From assembly GCF_001590795.1 (NCBI RefSeq), contig NZ_JXDL01000001.1, positions 6,470,909-6,534,908 on the forward strand: a stretch of 64,000 nucleotides of DNA. The letters run 5' to 3'. Shown piece after piece: positions 17,598 through 29,973 of this stretch. The DNA comes from Bradyrhizobium sp. AT1 (GTDB lineage: Bacteria > Pseudomonadota > Alphaproteobacteria > Rhizobiales > Xanthobacteraceae). The notes below the pieces were generated by a model. The model was not told the origin of the DNA. It did not search any database and worked only from the letters and a program-made list of their open reading frames with translations. Position 1 is the first letter of the stretch. Each line of letters opens with the position of its first letter. The position numbers were made by a program, and so were the translations under genes.

Positions 17598-17915
17598 ATG
17601 TCAGCACCGCTTGTCGTTTCCATTCCGCATCGCCTCGGCCGCGAGGAGGCGGTGCGCCGGCTCAAGACCGGGCTCGGCCGCGCCGCCGCCAGCATTCCCG
17701 TGATGCAGGTCGAGGAGGAGCGCTGGACTGGCGACAGCATGGCTTTTCGTATCCGCGCGATGGGGCAGGTCGCGACGGGGCAGGTCGATGTCGGCGACGA
17801 CCACGTCAAGGTTCAAGTCGTGCTGCCCTGGCTGTTGCAGCGGTTTGCCGAGATGGCGCAGGCCACGATCAGGAAGCGCGGGCAGTTGCTGCTGACCAAG
17901 GACGGCGGAAAGTAA
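17598..17915 (+). CDS. Polyhydroxyalkanoic acid system family protein
   Basis: 105 residues matching the short PHA_gran_rgn family: N-terminal VSIPHRLGREEAVRRLKTGL, central VEEERWTGDSMAFRIRAMGQ, then QVDVGDDHVKVQVVLPWLLQ and a C-terminal basic helix. Family members are small soluble proteins often associated with polyhydroxyalkanoate granules; the biochemical role is not established. ATG start after a weak GGGCAGGG. It ends three bases from the treY stop on the opposite strand. Confidence 0.8.
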   Translation: MSAPLVVSIPHRLGREEAVRRLKTGLGRAAASIPVMQVEEERWTGDSMAFRIRAMGQVATGQVDVGDDHVKVQVVLPWLLQRFAEMAQATIRKRGQLLLTKDGGK

Positions 17916-17917
17916 TT

Positions 17918-20704
<2,787 letters not shown>

Positions 20705-20705
20705 G

Positions 20706-22460
20706 TTAACCTCCGAGATGCCAGATCACCGACCATGGCGCGAGCTGGTCGCCGCTCGCATCGCCCCAAATAGGAGCGCCTGTTGCGCTCTCGGGACGGG
20801 CGATCTCCTGGTCCGACAGATTGGCGGTCAGGCGCAACGTCGTGCCGTCCCCCATCCGCCAATGTGCGGTGAGCAGCCCGCTGTCTGCCGCCTCGGCCTC
20901 GCCGAAACTCGCGCCCCTCAGCCGCGGCACGATCTCCTTGCGGCGCAGCGCAAGCAGCTGTCGGACCAACGCCAGCCGGGCGTCCTGCTCCGCGGTGCGG
21001 CCGGTCCAGTCGAGCACGGCCGATTGCATCGTGGCCGGATCGAGCGGGTCGGGCACCTCGTCGCCGTATTTCTCGTAGGCCCAGGCATATTCCTGCTTGC
21101 GCCCCTTGCGGACGGCGTCGGCGAGTTCGCCCTGGAAATCGCAGAAGAATGGGAAAGGCACCGTCGAGCCCCATTCCTCGCCCTGAAACAGCATCGGCAC
21201 CATCGGCGCGAGCAAGGTGACCGCGAGCGCCGCCTCGATCTGCTGTGGTGATGCCAGGCTTTCGAGCCGATCGCCGAGCGGACGGTTGCCAATCTGGTCG
21301 TGATTCTGCAGGAAGTTGACGAAGGTCACCGGCGGCAGCTCGCCGCTCGGCTCGCCGCGCGGTTTCTTGCCCCAGAACTCCGAAACCTCGCCCTGATAGA
21401 CGAAGCCCGAGGCAAGTGCGCGCGCGAGGTCCATGCGCGGCGTCTGGTAGTCGGCATAGTAGCCGGCGAGCTCGCCCGTCAGCATCACGTGCCAGACGTG
21501 GTGATAGTCGTCGTTCCACTGCGCGCGATATTTGCCGTTCGGCGGATTCTGCGCGGCATCGAGCAGGCTGGCGCGATTGTCGCCGTTCTCCATCACGAGA
21601 TGGATGTGCCGCCCCGTCGCCTTGGCGAGCTCGCCGGTGGCGACGCTGAGGTCCTGCAGCATCGACTGCTCGCCGGGGATTGCCATGATGTGGTTGGCGG
21701 CATCCAGCCTCAACCCGTCGAAACGGTAGTCGGTCAGCCAGGACAGCGCGTTCTCGACCGCGAAGGCGCGCACCTGCGGAACGCGATAGTCGATCGAGCT
21801 GCCCCAGGGCGTGTGCGCATCGGTGAAGAAGGCCGGTGCATAGCGGCCGAGATAATTCCCTTCAGGGCCGAAATGATTGTAGACGACGTCGAGGAACACC
21901 ATCAGTCCGCGCAGATGCGCCTCGTCGATCAGTGTCTTCAGGTCTTCCGGGCGGCCATAGGCGCTGTCGGGCGCATACCACAGCACGCCGTCATAGCTCC
22001 AGCCGCGGCGTCCCGCGAAATCCGCCAGCGGCATCAGCTCCAGCGCGGTGACGCCGGTTGCAGCGAGGTGATCGAGCTTGTCGTTCATGGCATGGTAGGT
22101 GCCTTTTGGCGTGAAGGTGCCGACATGGGTCTCGATCAGCACCGTCTCTTCCCAGGGGCGACCGCGCCAATCGCGCGCACGCCATGAAAAAGCGTCGTGG
22201 TCGATCACCTCGCTCGGACCGAACACATCCTCGGGCTGGAAGGCCGACGCCGGATCGGGCACGTCGATCTCGTCATCGATCCTGAACTTGTAGCGACTAC
22301 CTACGGGAAGGCCGGCAATCTCGGTCACGTACCAGCCATCCTGACGGCGCTGCATCGCGTGCCGTCGGTCGAGCAGGAGATCGACGCGGCGCGCGGCGGG
22401 CGCCCACAGACGGAACGACACGCCGTCCTTGGTCGGCTTCGCCCCGAAGGATGGCCTCAT
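20706..22460 (-). CDS. treZ: Malto-oligosyltrehalose trehalohydrolase TreZ
   Basis: 584 residues, GH13. It cleaves trehalose from maltooligosyl-trehalose. Order: N-terminal E-set domain (FGAKPTKDGVSFRLWAPAAR), TIM barrel with ETHVGTFTPKGTY, DVVYNHFGPEGNYL, nucleophile Asp in FDGLRLDAANHI, acid Glu in LVMENGDNR and Asp in FLQNHDQIGNR, then a C-terminal beta domain. The catalytic residues are all present. The ATG at 22460 overlaps the glgX stop by four bases (ATGA); sequence upstream in frame is antisense-like shadow. Confidence 0.97.
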   Translation of the reverse strand: MRPSFGAKPTKDGVSFRLWAPAARRVDLLLDRRHAMQRRQDGWYVTEIAGLPVGSRYKFRIDDEIDVPDPASAFQPEDVFGPSEVIDHDAFSWRARDWRGRPWEETVLIETHVGTFTPKGTYHAMNDKLDHLAATGVTALELMPLADFAGRRGWSYDGVLWYAPDSAYGRPEDLKTLIDEAHLRGLMVFLDVVYNHFGPEGNYLGRYAPAFFTDAHTPWGSSIDYRVPQVRAFAVENALSWLTDYRFDGLRLDAANHIMAIPGEQSMLQDLSVATGELAKATGRHIHLVMENGDNRASLLDAAQNPPNGKYRAQWNDDYHHVWHVMLTGELAGYYADYQTPRMDLARALASGFVYQGEVSEFWGKKPRGEPSGELPPVTFVNFLQNHDQIGNRPLGDRLESLASPQQIEAALAVTLLAPMVPMLFQGEEWGSTVPFPFFCDFQGELADAVRKGRKQEYAWAYEKYGDEVPDPLDPATMQSAVLDWTGRTAEQDARLALVRQLLALRRKEIVPRLRGASFGEAEAADSGLLTAHWRMGDGTTLRLTANLSDQEIARPESATGAPIWGDASGDQLAPWSVIWHLGG

Positions 22461-24535
22461 AGGGCCCCCGCGAAGGCGAGCACGGAGCGTGGCGGCGCCT
22501 TGCTGTCGCTTCCGGGCGGGAAGTCGACCGTGTTCAGCTTGGCATCCGTCGTGTTCAGGATCTGCTGCCAGCTTTTGTATTCGGTCATTTTGGGCAATTT
22601 GAATGCGATCTCTTCGGGCGCGGCGTTCAGAACGATAAAGATCGCGGCGCTGCCTGGTTCCATGGGCCCCATCACATAGGAGAGAAACCGCCCTTCCGGG
22701 AATTTCCAGTCGTTCTCCGTCATCTCGTCGCCGGCGGGGGTCAGCCACAGTGCGCCGTAAGAGATGCCGTCCTTGGGGCGGCCGTCGAGCCAGCGATGGC
22801 TGCGAAGTTGCGAGAACCGGCGGCGGATGTCGGCGAGATGGGCGACGAAATCGACCATGTCGTCGCCTTCCTTGCCGAGATTGTCCCAGCCGACCCAGCC
22901 GATCTCGTTGTCCTGGCAATAGGCGTTGTTGTTGCCGGATTGCGAATTGCCGACCTCGTCGCCGGCAAGGATCAGCGGAACGCCCTGCGCGAGCATCAGG
23001 CAGGCCAGCACGTTCTTGCGAAGCTGGCGGCGCAGGCCGATGATTGTGGGATCGTCGGTCGGACCCTCGACGCCGCAATTGTTGCTGTGGTTGTCGTTGG
23101 AGCCGTCGCGATTGTCCTCGCCGTTGGCCTCGTTGTGCTTCTCGTTGTAGCTGAAGAGGTCGGCGAGCGTGAAGCCGTCGTGGACGGTGATGTGGTTGAT
23201 GCTGGCGCGCGGCCGCCGTCCGTCGTGGTTGAATAGGTCGGACGACGCCGTCATGCGGCTGGAGATGTCGCCGATCAGGCTGCCTTCACCGCTCCAATAG
23301 CGGCGCATGGCGCTGCGATAGCGGTCATTCCATTCCGACCATTGCGAGGGGAAGGCGCCGACCTGGTAACCGCCCAGCCCGAGGTCCCACGGCTCGGCGA
23401 CGAGCTTGACGGTCGCCAGCACCGGATCCTGCCGGATCGCGGTCAGGAACGAGATGCCGCGATCATAGCCATTCGGCCCACGCGCCAGCGTGGTGGCGAG
23501 GTCGAAGCGGAAGCCGTCGACGTGGCAGACCTCGACCCAGTAGCGCAACGAATCCATCACCATCTGCAGCACGCGCGGATGGGTGAGGTTCACCGACGAG
23601 CCGCAACCGGTGAAGTCGTCGTAATAACGCGGGTTCTCGCGGTTCAGCCAGTAATAAGAGGCGTTGTCGATGCCGCGGTAACACAGCGTCGGGCCGAGAT
23701 GGTTGCCCTCGGCGGTGTGGTTGTAGACGACATCTAGCATCACCTCGATGCCGGCATCGTGCAGACGCGCCACCGTGGTGCGGAAGGAGTCGAGCGCGTT
23801 GTCCTGGGCATAGCGTGCCTCGGGTGCGAAAAAGGACAGCGTGTTGTAGCCCCAGTAATTGACGAGCTTCTTCTCCACCAGGATGCGATCGTCGACGAAG
23901 CTATGCACCGGCAGCAGCTCCACCGTGGTGACGCCGAGCTTCTTCAGGTGATCGATCATCGCCGGCGAGGACAGGCCGCCATAGGTGCCGCGCAAATTCG
24001 GCGGTACGTCATCGCGCTTCTGCGTCAGCCCCCTGACGTGAGCCTCGTAGATGACAGTGTCTTCCCAGGGGATGTTGGGACGGATCTCGCGGCGGCCCCA
24101 GTTGAAGGTCTCGTCGACCACGACGGCCTTCGGCATGCCGCGTGCGTTGTCGCGGCGGTCGAAGGAGAGATCCTCGCGGGCCGAGCCGGTGCGGTAGGCA
24201 AAATGCGCGTCGCTCCAGACCAGCCGTCCCGCGAGCCGCTTGGCATAGGGATCGAGCAGCAGCTTGTTGGCGTTGAAGCGATGGCCGTGCTCGGGCTCGT
24301 AGGGGCCGTGCACGCGATAGCCGTAGAGCTGGCCGGGCGAGACGTCGTTGAGATAGCCGTGCCAGACGTCTTCGGTCCTCTCCGGCAGCTCGATCCGCTC
24401 GAGCTCGCGGCGGCCTTGGCTGTCGAACAGGCAGAGCTCGACCTTTTGTGCGTTGGCGGAGAACAGCGCGAAATTGGTGCCGCGCCCGTCCCAGCTTGCG
24501 CCGAGGCGTGCGGGCGATCCAGCAGTCAGGCGCAT
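22457..24535 (-). CDS. glgX: Glycogen debranching enzyme GlgX (TreX-type)
   Basis: 692 residues, GH13 isoamylase subfamily. It hydrolyses alpha-1,6 branches of glycogen to release linear maltodextrins for TreY and MalQ. N-terminal CBM48 domain (GTNFALFSANAQKVELCLFD), then VIYEAHVRGLT, DVVYNHTAEGN, nucleophile Asp in DGFRFDLATTL, acid Glu in LVAEPWDLG and Asp in TVHDGFTLADL, followed by GDEVGNSQSGNNNAYCQDNE. The start is ATG 24535, three bases after the glgB stop. Confidence 0.97.
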   Translation of the reverse strand: MRLTAGSPARLGASWDGRGTNFALFSANAQKVELCLFDSQGRRELERIELPERTEDVWHGYLNDVSPGQLYGYRVHGPYEPEHGHRFNANKLLLDPYAKRLAGRLVWSDAHFAYRTGSAREDLSFDRRDNARGMPKAVVVDETFNWGRREIRPNIPWEDTVIYEAHVRGLTQKRDDVPPNLRGTYGGLSSPAMIDHLKKLGVTTVELLPVHSFVDDRILVEKKLVNYWGYNTLSFFAPEARYAQDNALDSFRTTVARLHDAGIEVMLDVVYNHTAEGNHLGPTLCYRGIDNASYYWLNRENPRYYDDFTGCGSSVNLTHPRVLQMVMDSLRYWVEVCHVDGFRFDLATTLARGPNGYDRGISFLTAIRQDPVLATVKLVAEPWDLGLGGYQVGAFPSQWSEWNDRYRSAMRRYWSGEGSLIGDISSRMTASSDLFNHDGRRPRASINHITVHDGFTLADLFSYNEKHNEANGEDNRDGSNDNHSNNCGVEGPTDDPTIIGLRRQLRKNVLACLMLAQGVPLILAGDEVGNSQSGNNNAYCQDNEIGWVGWDNLGKEGDDMVDFVAHLADIRRRFSQLRSHRWLDGRPKDGISYGALWLTPAGDEMTENDWKFPEGRFLSYVMGPMEPGSAAIFIVLNAAPEEIAFKLPKMTEYKSWQQILNTTDAKLNTVDFPPGSDSKAPPRSVLAFAGAL

Positions 24536-24538
24536 GTG

Positions 24539-26677
24539 TCAGCTTTCCGGAACGAGGAAGATCGCGGCGAGCGGTGGAATGGTGAGGCGAAGCTCGCCAT
24601 TCTCGGCATGGACTTCGCCGACATTGCCGACATTGCTGCCGCCATAATGGGCGGAGTCCGAGTTGAGCGCCTCCTTCCATTTGCCGCCGAAGGGCACGCG
24701 AACGCGATAGTTCTGATAGACGTTCGGCGAGAAGTTCGTGATCACGAGACACCGCGCCTGCTCGTCAAATCCCTTGCGCAGCCAGGCGAACACGTTGCGA
24801 TTGGCGTCGTCGGTGACCAGCCAATCGAAGCCGGCCTGGTCGCAGTCCATCTGGTGCAGCGCCGGCACCGCGCGGTAGAGCCGGTTGAGGTCGCGGATCA
24901 GCGACTGGATGCCGGAATGGTATTTGTATTCGAGCAGGTGCCAGTCGAGCGACTGGTCGTGGTTCCATTCGCGGCTCTGCGCGATTTCGGCGCCCATGAA
25001 CAATAGCTTCTTGCCGGGGTGGCCGAACATGAAGCTGTAATAGGCGCGCAAATTCGCGAAGCGCTGCCACTCGTCGCCGGGCATGCGGCCGAGGATCGAT
25101 CGCTTGCCGTGCACGACCTCGTCGTGCGAGAGCGGCAGGATGAAGTTCTCCGAGAAGGCGTAGTGCAGGCCGAACAGGATGTCGCCGTGATGGTGCTTGC
25201 GGTGAACGGGATCCTTGCTGATGTAGTTCAGCGTGTCGTGCATCCAGCCCATGTTCCACTTGTAGCCGAAGCCGAGCCCGCCGAATTCGACCGGGCGCGA
25301 GACCTGCGGCCAGGCGGTGGATTCTTCCGCCGCCGTGGTCGCCTGCGGGAAGCGGGCGAAGACCTCGGTGTTGAAGCGGCGCAGGAAGTTGATCGCCTCG
25401 ATGTTCTCGCGTCCGCCATACTGGTTCGGGATCCAAGCGCCCGGCGGCCGGCTGTAGTCGAGATAGAGCATGGACGCGACGGCATCGACGCGCAGGCCGT
25501 CGATGGCATAGCGCTCCATCCAGAACAGGGCATTCGATACCAGGAAATTCGTCACTTCGGTGCGGCCGTAATTGTAGATCAGCGTGCCCCAGTCGAGGTG
25601 ACGGCCCTGCAGCGGGTTGGCGTGCTCGTACAGCGCGGTGCCGTCGAAGCTGCCCAGGCCATGCGGATCGTCGGGGAAGTGCCCCGGCACCCAGTCGAGC
25701 AGCACACCGACGCCCTCGCGGTGGCAGGCATCGATCAGGGCGGCGAAATCCTCGGGAGTCCCGAACCGGCTGGTCGGGGCATAGAGGCCGGTCGGCTGGT
25801 AGCCCCAGGAGCCGTCGAACGGATGCTCGCTCACGGGCAGGAATTCGAGATGGGTGAAACCCATGTCGCGGGCATAGGCCGGCAGCTGTTCGGCCAGTTC
25901 GCGATAGGTCAGCCACTCATCCCCGTTTTTGCGGCGCCATGAGCCGAGATGAACCTCGTAGATCGACATCGGCGCCGACAGCGCGTTGATGCCATCAGGT
26001 GACGGGCGCGGGCGCGGCAGATGGGCCTCATCGAACACGATTGACGCCGTCTTGGGACGGACTTCGCTCGCAAACGCCATCGGATCGGACTTCAACGGCA
26101 GCAGATGGCCATGCGGTCCGATAATCTCGAACTTGTAGTGATCGCCAGCCTTGGCATGCGGGATGAACAATTCCCAATAACCGGCGCCGCGTACCCGCAT
26201 CGGATGGCGCCGCCCGTCCCAGAAATTGAAATCGCCGACCACGGAGACGCGCCGTGCATTCGGCGCCAGCACCACGAAGCCGATGCCGTCGACGCCTTCG
26301 TGCCGCATCGGATGGGCGCCGAGCTTGTCATACAGCCGCTGGTGGGTGCCTTCGCCGAGCAGGTAAAGGTCGAAATCGGTCAGGATCGGCGGAAAGCGGT
26401 AGGCATCCTCGAACTCGACGACGGCGCCGCCGAATTTTGCGCGCAGCTGATAGTGCTTCGAGCCGTTGGGCAGGGCGCCGACGAACAGCCCGGCATCATG
26501 CACGCGGTCGAGCGAGGCGACCTCGCCATGTTCGCCCACAGCCTCGACATTCGAGGCCTCGGGCAGGAACGCACGCACCACGCTTTTGCCGCCCTCAGGG
26601 TGCAGCCCGAGATAGTGGAAGGGGTCGGAGTGGCGGCCCTCGATGATCGCATAGGCTTCGGCAGGCAGTTTAGGCAT
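24539..26677 (-). CDS. glgB: 1,4-alpha-glucan branching enzyme GlgB
   Basis: 712 residues, GH13. It makes alpha-1,6 branches in glycogen-like glucan. N-terminal domains (DPFHYLGLHPEGGKSVVRAF; CBM48 with SVVGDFNFWDGRRHPM), barrel motifs YEVHLGSW, DWVPGHFP, nucleophile Asp in GLRVDAVASMLYLDYSR, acid Glu in TTAAEESTAWP and Asp in LPLSHDEVVHGK, then a C-terminal beta domain. It overlaps the treS-mak gene by eight bases. No glgA or glgC is present nearby, so in this operon its substrate would be glucan made elsewhere or by the GlgE route. Confidence 0.97.
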   Translation of the reverse strand: MPKLPAEAYAIIEGRHSDPFHYLGLHPEGGKSVVRAFLPEASNVEAVGEHGEVASLDRVHDAGLFVGALPNGSKHYQLRAKFGGAVVEFEDAYRFPPILTDFDLYLLGEGTHQRLYDKLGAHPMRHEGVDGIGFVVLAPNARRVSVVGDFNFWDGRRHPMRVRGAGYWELFIPHAKAGDHYKFEIIGPHGHLLPLKSDPMAFASEVRPKTASIVFDEAHLPRPRPSPDGINALSAPMSIYEVHLGSWRRKNGDEWLTYRELAEQLPAYARDMGFTHLEFLPVSEHPFDGSWGYQPTGLYAPTSRFGTPEDFAALIDACHREGVGVLLDWVPGHFPDDPHGLGSFDGTALYEHANPLQGRHLDWGTLIYNYGRTEVTNFLVSNALFWMERYAIDGLRVDAVASMLYLDYSRPPGAWIPNQYGGRENIEAINFLRRFNTEVFARFPQATTAAEESTAWPQVSRPVEFGGLGFGYKWNMGWMHDTLNYISKDPVHRKHHHGDILFGLHYAFSENFILPLSHDEVVHGKRSILGRMPGDEWQRFANLRAYYSFMFGHPGKKLLFMGAEIAQSREWNHDQSLDWHLLEYKYHSGIQSLIRDLNRLYRAVPALHQMDCDQAGFDWLVTDDANRNVFAWLRKGFDEQARCLVITNFSPNVYQNYRVRVPFGGKWKEALNSDSAHYGGSNVGNVGEVHAENGELRLTIPPLAAIFLVPES

Positions 26678-29600
26678 GGGCTTCGCTCTCGGTACTGGAC
26701 AGAATGCGAAGCAGTCCGGTCAGCGGCGCATGGAGCCCCTCAGGCCGGTGGGACAGCTCGTACTCTACGTCATCGAAGGCCTGATCAAGCAGGAAAAACC
26801 TTAACAGGCCCTCCGCGGATTGCCGGTTCTCCGGCCACAGCCGCCGATCGGTCATGGCATCGCGATAGGCGGACAGGAAGGTGACGGCAGCTCGCTCGCG
26901 CCATTCGTCGAGCGCGGCCGTGAGCCGGCCTTGCTCGTCGGAGGCGCCCGTGAGCGCGCGGCTCAGCGCGGCGTTGACCGACGCATCGATCGAGCGGATC
27001 ATGCCGGCGACGTCGCGCGCGGCCGGCAGCTTGCGCCGCTTGCCGGCCAGCGGCAGACGGGGATCGCCGTCGAAGTCGATGATGAAGATATCGTCCTTCA
27101 CGATCAGAGTTTGCCCGAGGCGGAAGTCGCCATGATGACGGATGTTCAACCCGCCCATCCCGGAAGGCAAGAGTGCATTCAGCTGGCCGGGTAGGCTCGC
27201 GCGCAGCGCCATGAGCCGGTCGATCAACGGCCGATCCGCCTCGCGCAGCCCGTCGCGGCTGTCGGCCAGTCGCTGAAGCACCCGCTCGGCCCGCGCCTTG
27301 AGGCTGGACACGAGGGCTTCGGCATGTGCAGGGCCGATCGGCTCCGGAGCCAGATCATCCGTCTTCGCGGCGGCCATGGCGACATGCAGCTCGGCGAGCC
27401 GTCGGCCGATCTGAGCGATGAAGTGCAGATAAAGCGTCTGCTCCTGGGTCTCGCGGGGCGCTTCGCCCGCAATCCACACGCGCTGCTCGTCGACATAGCG
27501 ATCAAGATAGCCCGTCGTCACGGTCCAGCCGTCGCCCTGGTTCTCGACATAGGCATGCAGCACACCGAGCGCGCTGCGCTGGTCGCCTTCGACCAGCTCG
27601 ACACTGCCGAGCAACGCCGGCGTATTGGCGAAGCGCGCGACCTCGGTGAGATAATGGCCGATCTCGATCTCGGGATTGATGCCGCCTTCCAGCCGGCGAT
27701 AGATCTTGGCGACATACTGGTTGTCGACCAGCGCGGTGCTGTTCGATTGCTCGATGGCGCGGATGCGTTCGGGCTCCTTGACGGTATAGTCAGCGAACCG
27801 GCTGGTGGCCTTGAACTCCAGCCGCAGATTGTTCTCGTCCACGACCAGATCTTGCGACAGACCTCGCAAGAAAAGGCCGATGAAGATCTGGTCGGTACCG
27901 ACGTCAAGCAGGGTACCCTCGCGCGCACCCTGGCGGACGGCGGCGAGCGCCTTCGGATTGAAGCGTTCGCGGTCGAAGCGCACCCATTCGATCTGCATGG
28001 GCAGCACGTAGCGCGTCGTAACGTCGTCCCGCGTCGTCTCGAAGAACGCGATCCATGGCCTGTTGTCGCCGATGTCGCTGAACGGCACCGCCGAGGTCAG
28101 TGTGGTCTTGATCTGCTTGGGATTGTGCTCGGGATACCACCGCGTCCGTGACAGGAATCCGGGCAGCACGTCGCGCTCGAACACGCCGCGCTCGCGGGCC
28201 AGCGACACCCAGTTCGAGTTCACCGGCACCACCAGGGTCTCGAACTCCGGAACCGCGCGCGGCGTCACCGGCTCGGATTTGTCGCGCTCCTGAAGCTGGA
28301 ACCAGTAGAAGCCGTAAGGCCCCAGCGTGATCATGTAGGGCAGCTCGCCGATCGCGGGGAAGCGCGTGCGGCCGAGCATCTCCTGCGGGATGCGGTCCTT
28401 CCACGGCGACAGATCGAGTTCGGTGGCTTGCGCTGCGCGCGAAAGATTCGCGACACACAGGATCACCTCGTCGCGATATTGCCGGACATAGGCCAGCACG
28501 GCGCGATTGGCCGGGCGGATGAAGGTCATGGTGCCGCGGCCGAAGGCGAGCGTCGACTTGCGCACCGAGATCAGCCGCTTGGTGGCGCTGAGCAGCGACG
28601 ACAGGCTGCGCGACTGCGCCTCCACGTTGACCGATTCGTAGCCGTAGACCGGGTCCATGATCAGCGGTGCATAGAGGCGTGCCGGGTCGCAGCGCGAGAA
28701 GCCGCCGTTGCGGTCCGGGCTCCACTGCATCGGCGTGCGCACGCCGTTGCGGTCGCCGAGATAGATGTTGTCGCCCATCCCGATCTCGTCGCCGTAATAG
28801 ATGATCGGCGTGCCGGGGAAGGACAGCAGCAGCGAGTTCATCAACTCGATCTTGCGCCGGTCGTTGTCCATCAGCGGCGCGAGGCGCCGGCGGATCCCGA
28901 CATTGATGCGGGCGCGGGGATCGTTGGCGTAGGTGGTCCAGAGATAGTCTCGCTCGACGTCGGTGACCATTTCCAGCGTCAGCTCGTCGTGATTGCGCAG
29001 GAACAGCGCCCATTGGCAGCTCGCCGGAATATCCGGCGTCTGGCGCAGGATGTCGGTGATCGGGAAGCGGTCCTCCTGCGCGATCGCCATGTAGATGCGC
29101 GGCATCAGCGGAAAGTGATAGGCCATGTGGCATTCGTCGCCGCGGCCGAAATATTCCTGCACGTCCTCCGGCCATTGATTGGCCTCGGCCAGCAGCAGCT
29201 TGCCCTTGGAATAGGAATCCAGCTCCTGGCGCAGCCGCTTGATGATGGCGTGCGTCTCGGGGAGGTTCTCGTTCGAGGTGCCCTCGCGCTCGCACAGATA
29301 GGGAATGGCGTCGAGGCGGAAGCCGTCGACCCCGGCATCCAGCCAGCGCTTCATCACCTGGATGAGCGCGCTGACCACGCGCGGATTGTCGAAATTGAGG
29401 TCCGGCTGGTGCGAGAAGAAGCGGTGCCAGTAGAACGCGCCGGCCTCGTGGTCCCAGGTCCAGTTCGACTTTTCCGTGTCGGTGAAGATGATGCGCGTGC
29501 CCTGGTATTTCTGGTCGGTGTCGCTCCAGACATACCAATTGCGGGCGCTCGAGCCTGCAGGGCTGCGGCGCGCCCGCTTGAACCAGTTGTGCTGGTCCGA

Positions 29601-29963
29601 GGTGTGGTTGACGACGAGCTCGGTGATGACGCGTAGGCCGCGCTTCTGCGCTTCCTGGATGAAGCGCTTGAAGTCCTTCATCGTCCCGAAATCGGGATTG
29701 ACCGAGCCGTAGTCGGCGATGTCGTAGCCGTCGTCGCGGCCGGGCGAAGGATAGAACGGCAGCAGCCACAGCGCGGTGACGCCGAGCTCCTGCAGATAAG
29801 GCAGCTTCTCGGTCAGGCCGGCAAAATCGCCGATGCCGTCATTGTTGCTGTCCGCGAAGGCCTTGACGTGGAGCTGATAGATGATGGCGTCCTTGTACCA
29901 GAGCTCGTCCACGATCTCGGCAGCCTCGGCTTTCTTGGTGTCGACGGAAGATAGAACGTTCAT
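26670..29963 (-). CDS. treS: Trehalose synthase / maltokinase fusion (TreS-Mak)
   Basis: 1097 residues. Residues 1-560 are a GH13 trehalose synthase (maltose-trehalose isomerase): DAIIYQLHVKAFADSNNDGI, ELVVNHTSDQHNWF, nucleophile Asp in DGFRLDAIPYL, acid Glu in LLAEANQWPED and Asp in LFLRNHDELTLEM. Residues about 600-1097 are a maltokinase (Pep2) with the phosphotransferase loop HHGDFRLGQ, metal-binding IIDFDGDPRLPL and RDVAGMIRS. The fused protein takes trehalose to maltose and on to maltose-1-phosphate at the cost of ATP, the GlgE substrate. The ATG at 29963 has AAGGGGG upstream and lies 10 bases after the glgE-like gene. Confidence 0.97.
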   Translation of the reverse strand: MNVLSSVDTKKAEAAEIVDELWYKDAIIYQLHVKAFADSNNDGIGDFAGLTEKLPYLQELGVTALWLLPFYPSPGRDDGYDIADYGSVNPDFGTMKDFKRFIQEAQKRGLRVITELVVNHTSDQHNWFKRARRSPAGSSARNWYVWSDTDQKYQGTRIIFTDTEKSNWTWDHEAGAFYWHRFFSHQPDLNFDNPRVVSALIQVMKRWLDAGVDGFRLDAIPYLCEREGTSNENLPETHAIIKRLRQELDSYSKGKLLLAEANQWPEDVQEYFGRGDECHMAYHFPLMPRIYMAIAQEDRFPITDILRQTPDIPASCQWALFLRNHDELTLEMVTDVERDYLWTTYANDPRARINVGIRRRLAPLMDNDRRKIELMNSLLLSFPGTPIIYYGDEIGMGDNIYLGDRNGVRTPMQWSPDRNGGFSRCDPARLYAPLIMDPVYGYESVNVEAQSRSLSSLLSATKRLISVRKSTLAFGRGTMTFIRPANRAVLAYVRQYRDEVILCVANLSRAAQATELDLSPWKDRIPQEMLGRTRFPAIGELPYMITLGPYGFYWFQLQERDKSEPVTPRAVPEFETLVVPVNSNWVSLARERGVFERDVLPGFLSRTRWYPEHNPKQIKTTLTSAVPFSDIGDNRPWIAFFETTRDDVTTRYVLPMQIEWVRFDRERFNPKALAAVRQGAREGTLLDVGTDQIFIGLFLRGLSQDLVVDENNLRLEFKATSRFADYTVKEPERIRAIEQSNSTALVDNQYVAKIYRRLEGGINPEIEIGHYLTEVARFANTPALLGSVELVEGDQRSALGVLHAYVENQGDGWTVTTGYLDRYVDEQRVWIAGEAPRETQEQTLYLHFIAQIGRRLAELHVAMAAAKTDDLAPEPIGPAHAEALVSSLKARAERVLQRLADSRDGLREADRPLIDRLMALRASLPGQLNALLPSGMGGLNIRHHGDFRLGQTLIVKDDIFIIDFDGDPRLPLAGKRRKLPAARDVAGMIRSIDASVNAALSRALTGASDEQGRLTAALDEWRERAAVTFLSAYRDAMTDRRLWPENRQSAEGLLRFFLLDQAFDDVEYELSHRPEGLHAPLTGLLRILSSTESEAHA

Positions 29964-29973
29964 CGCGGCCCCC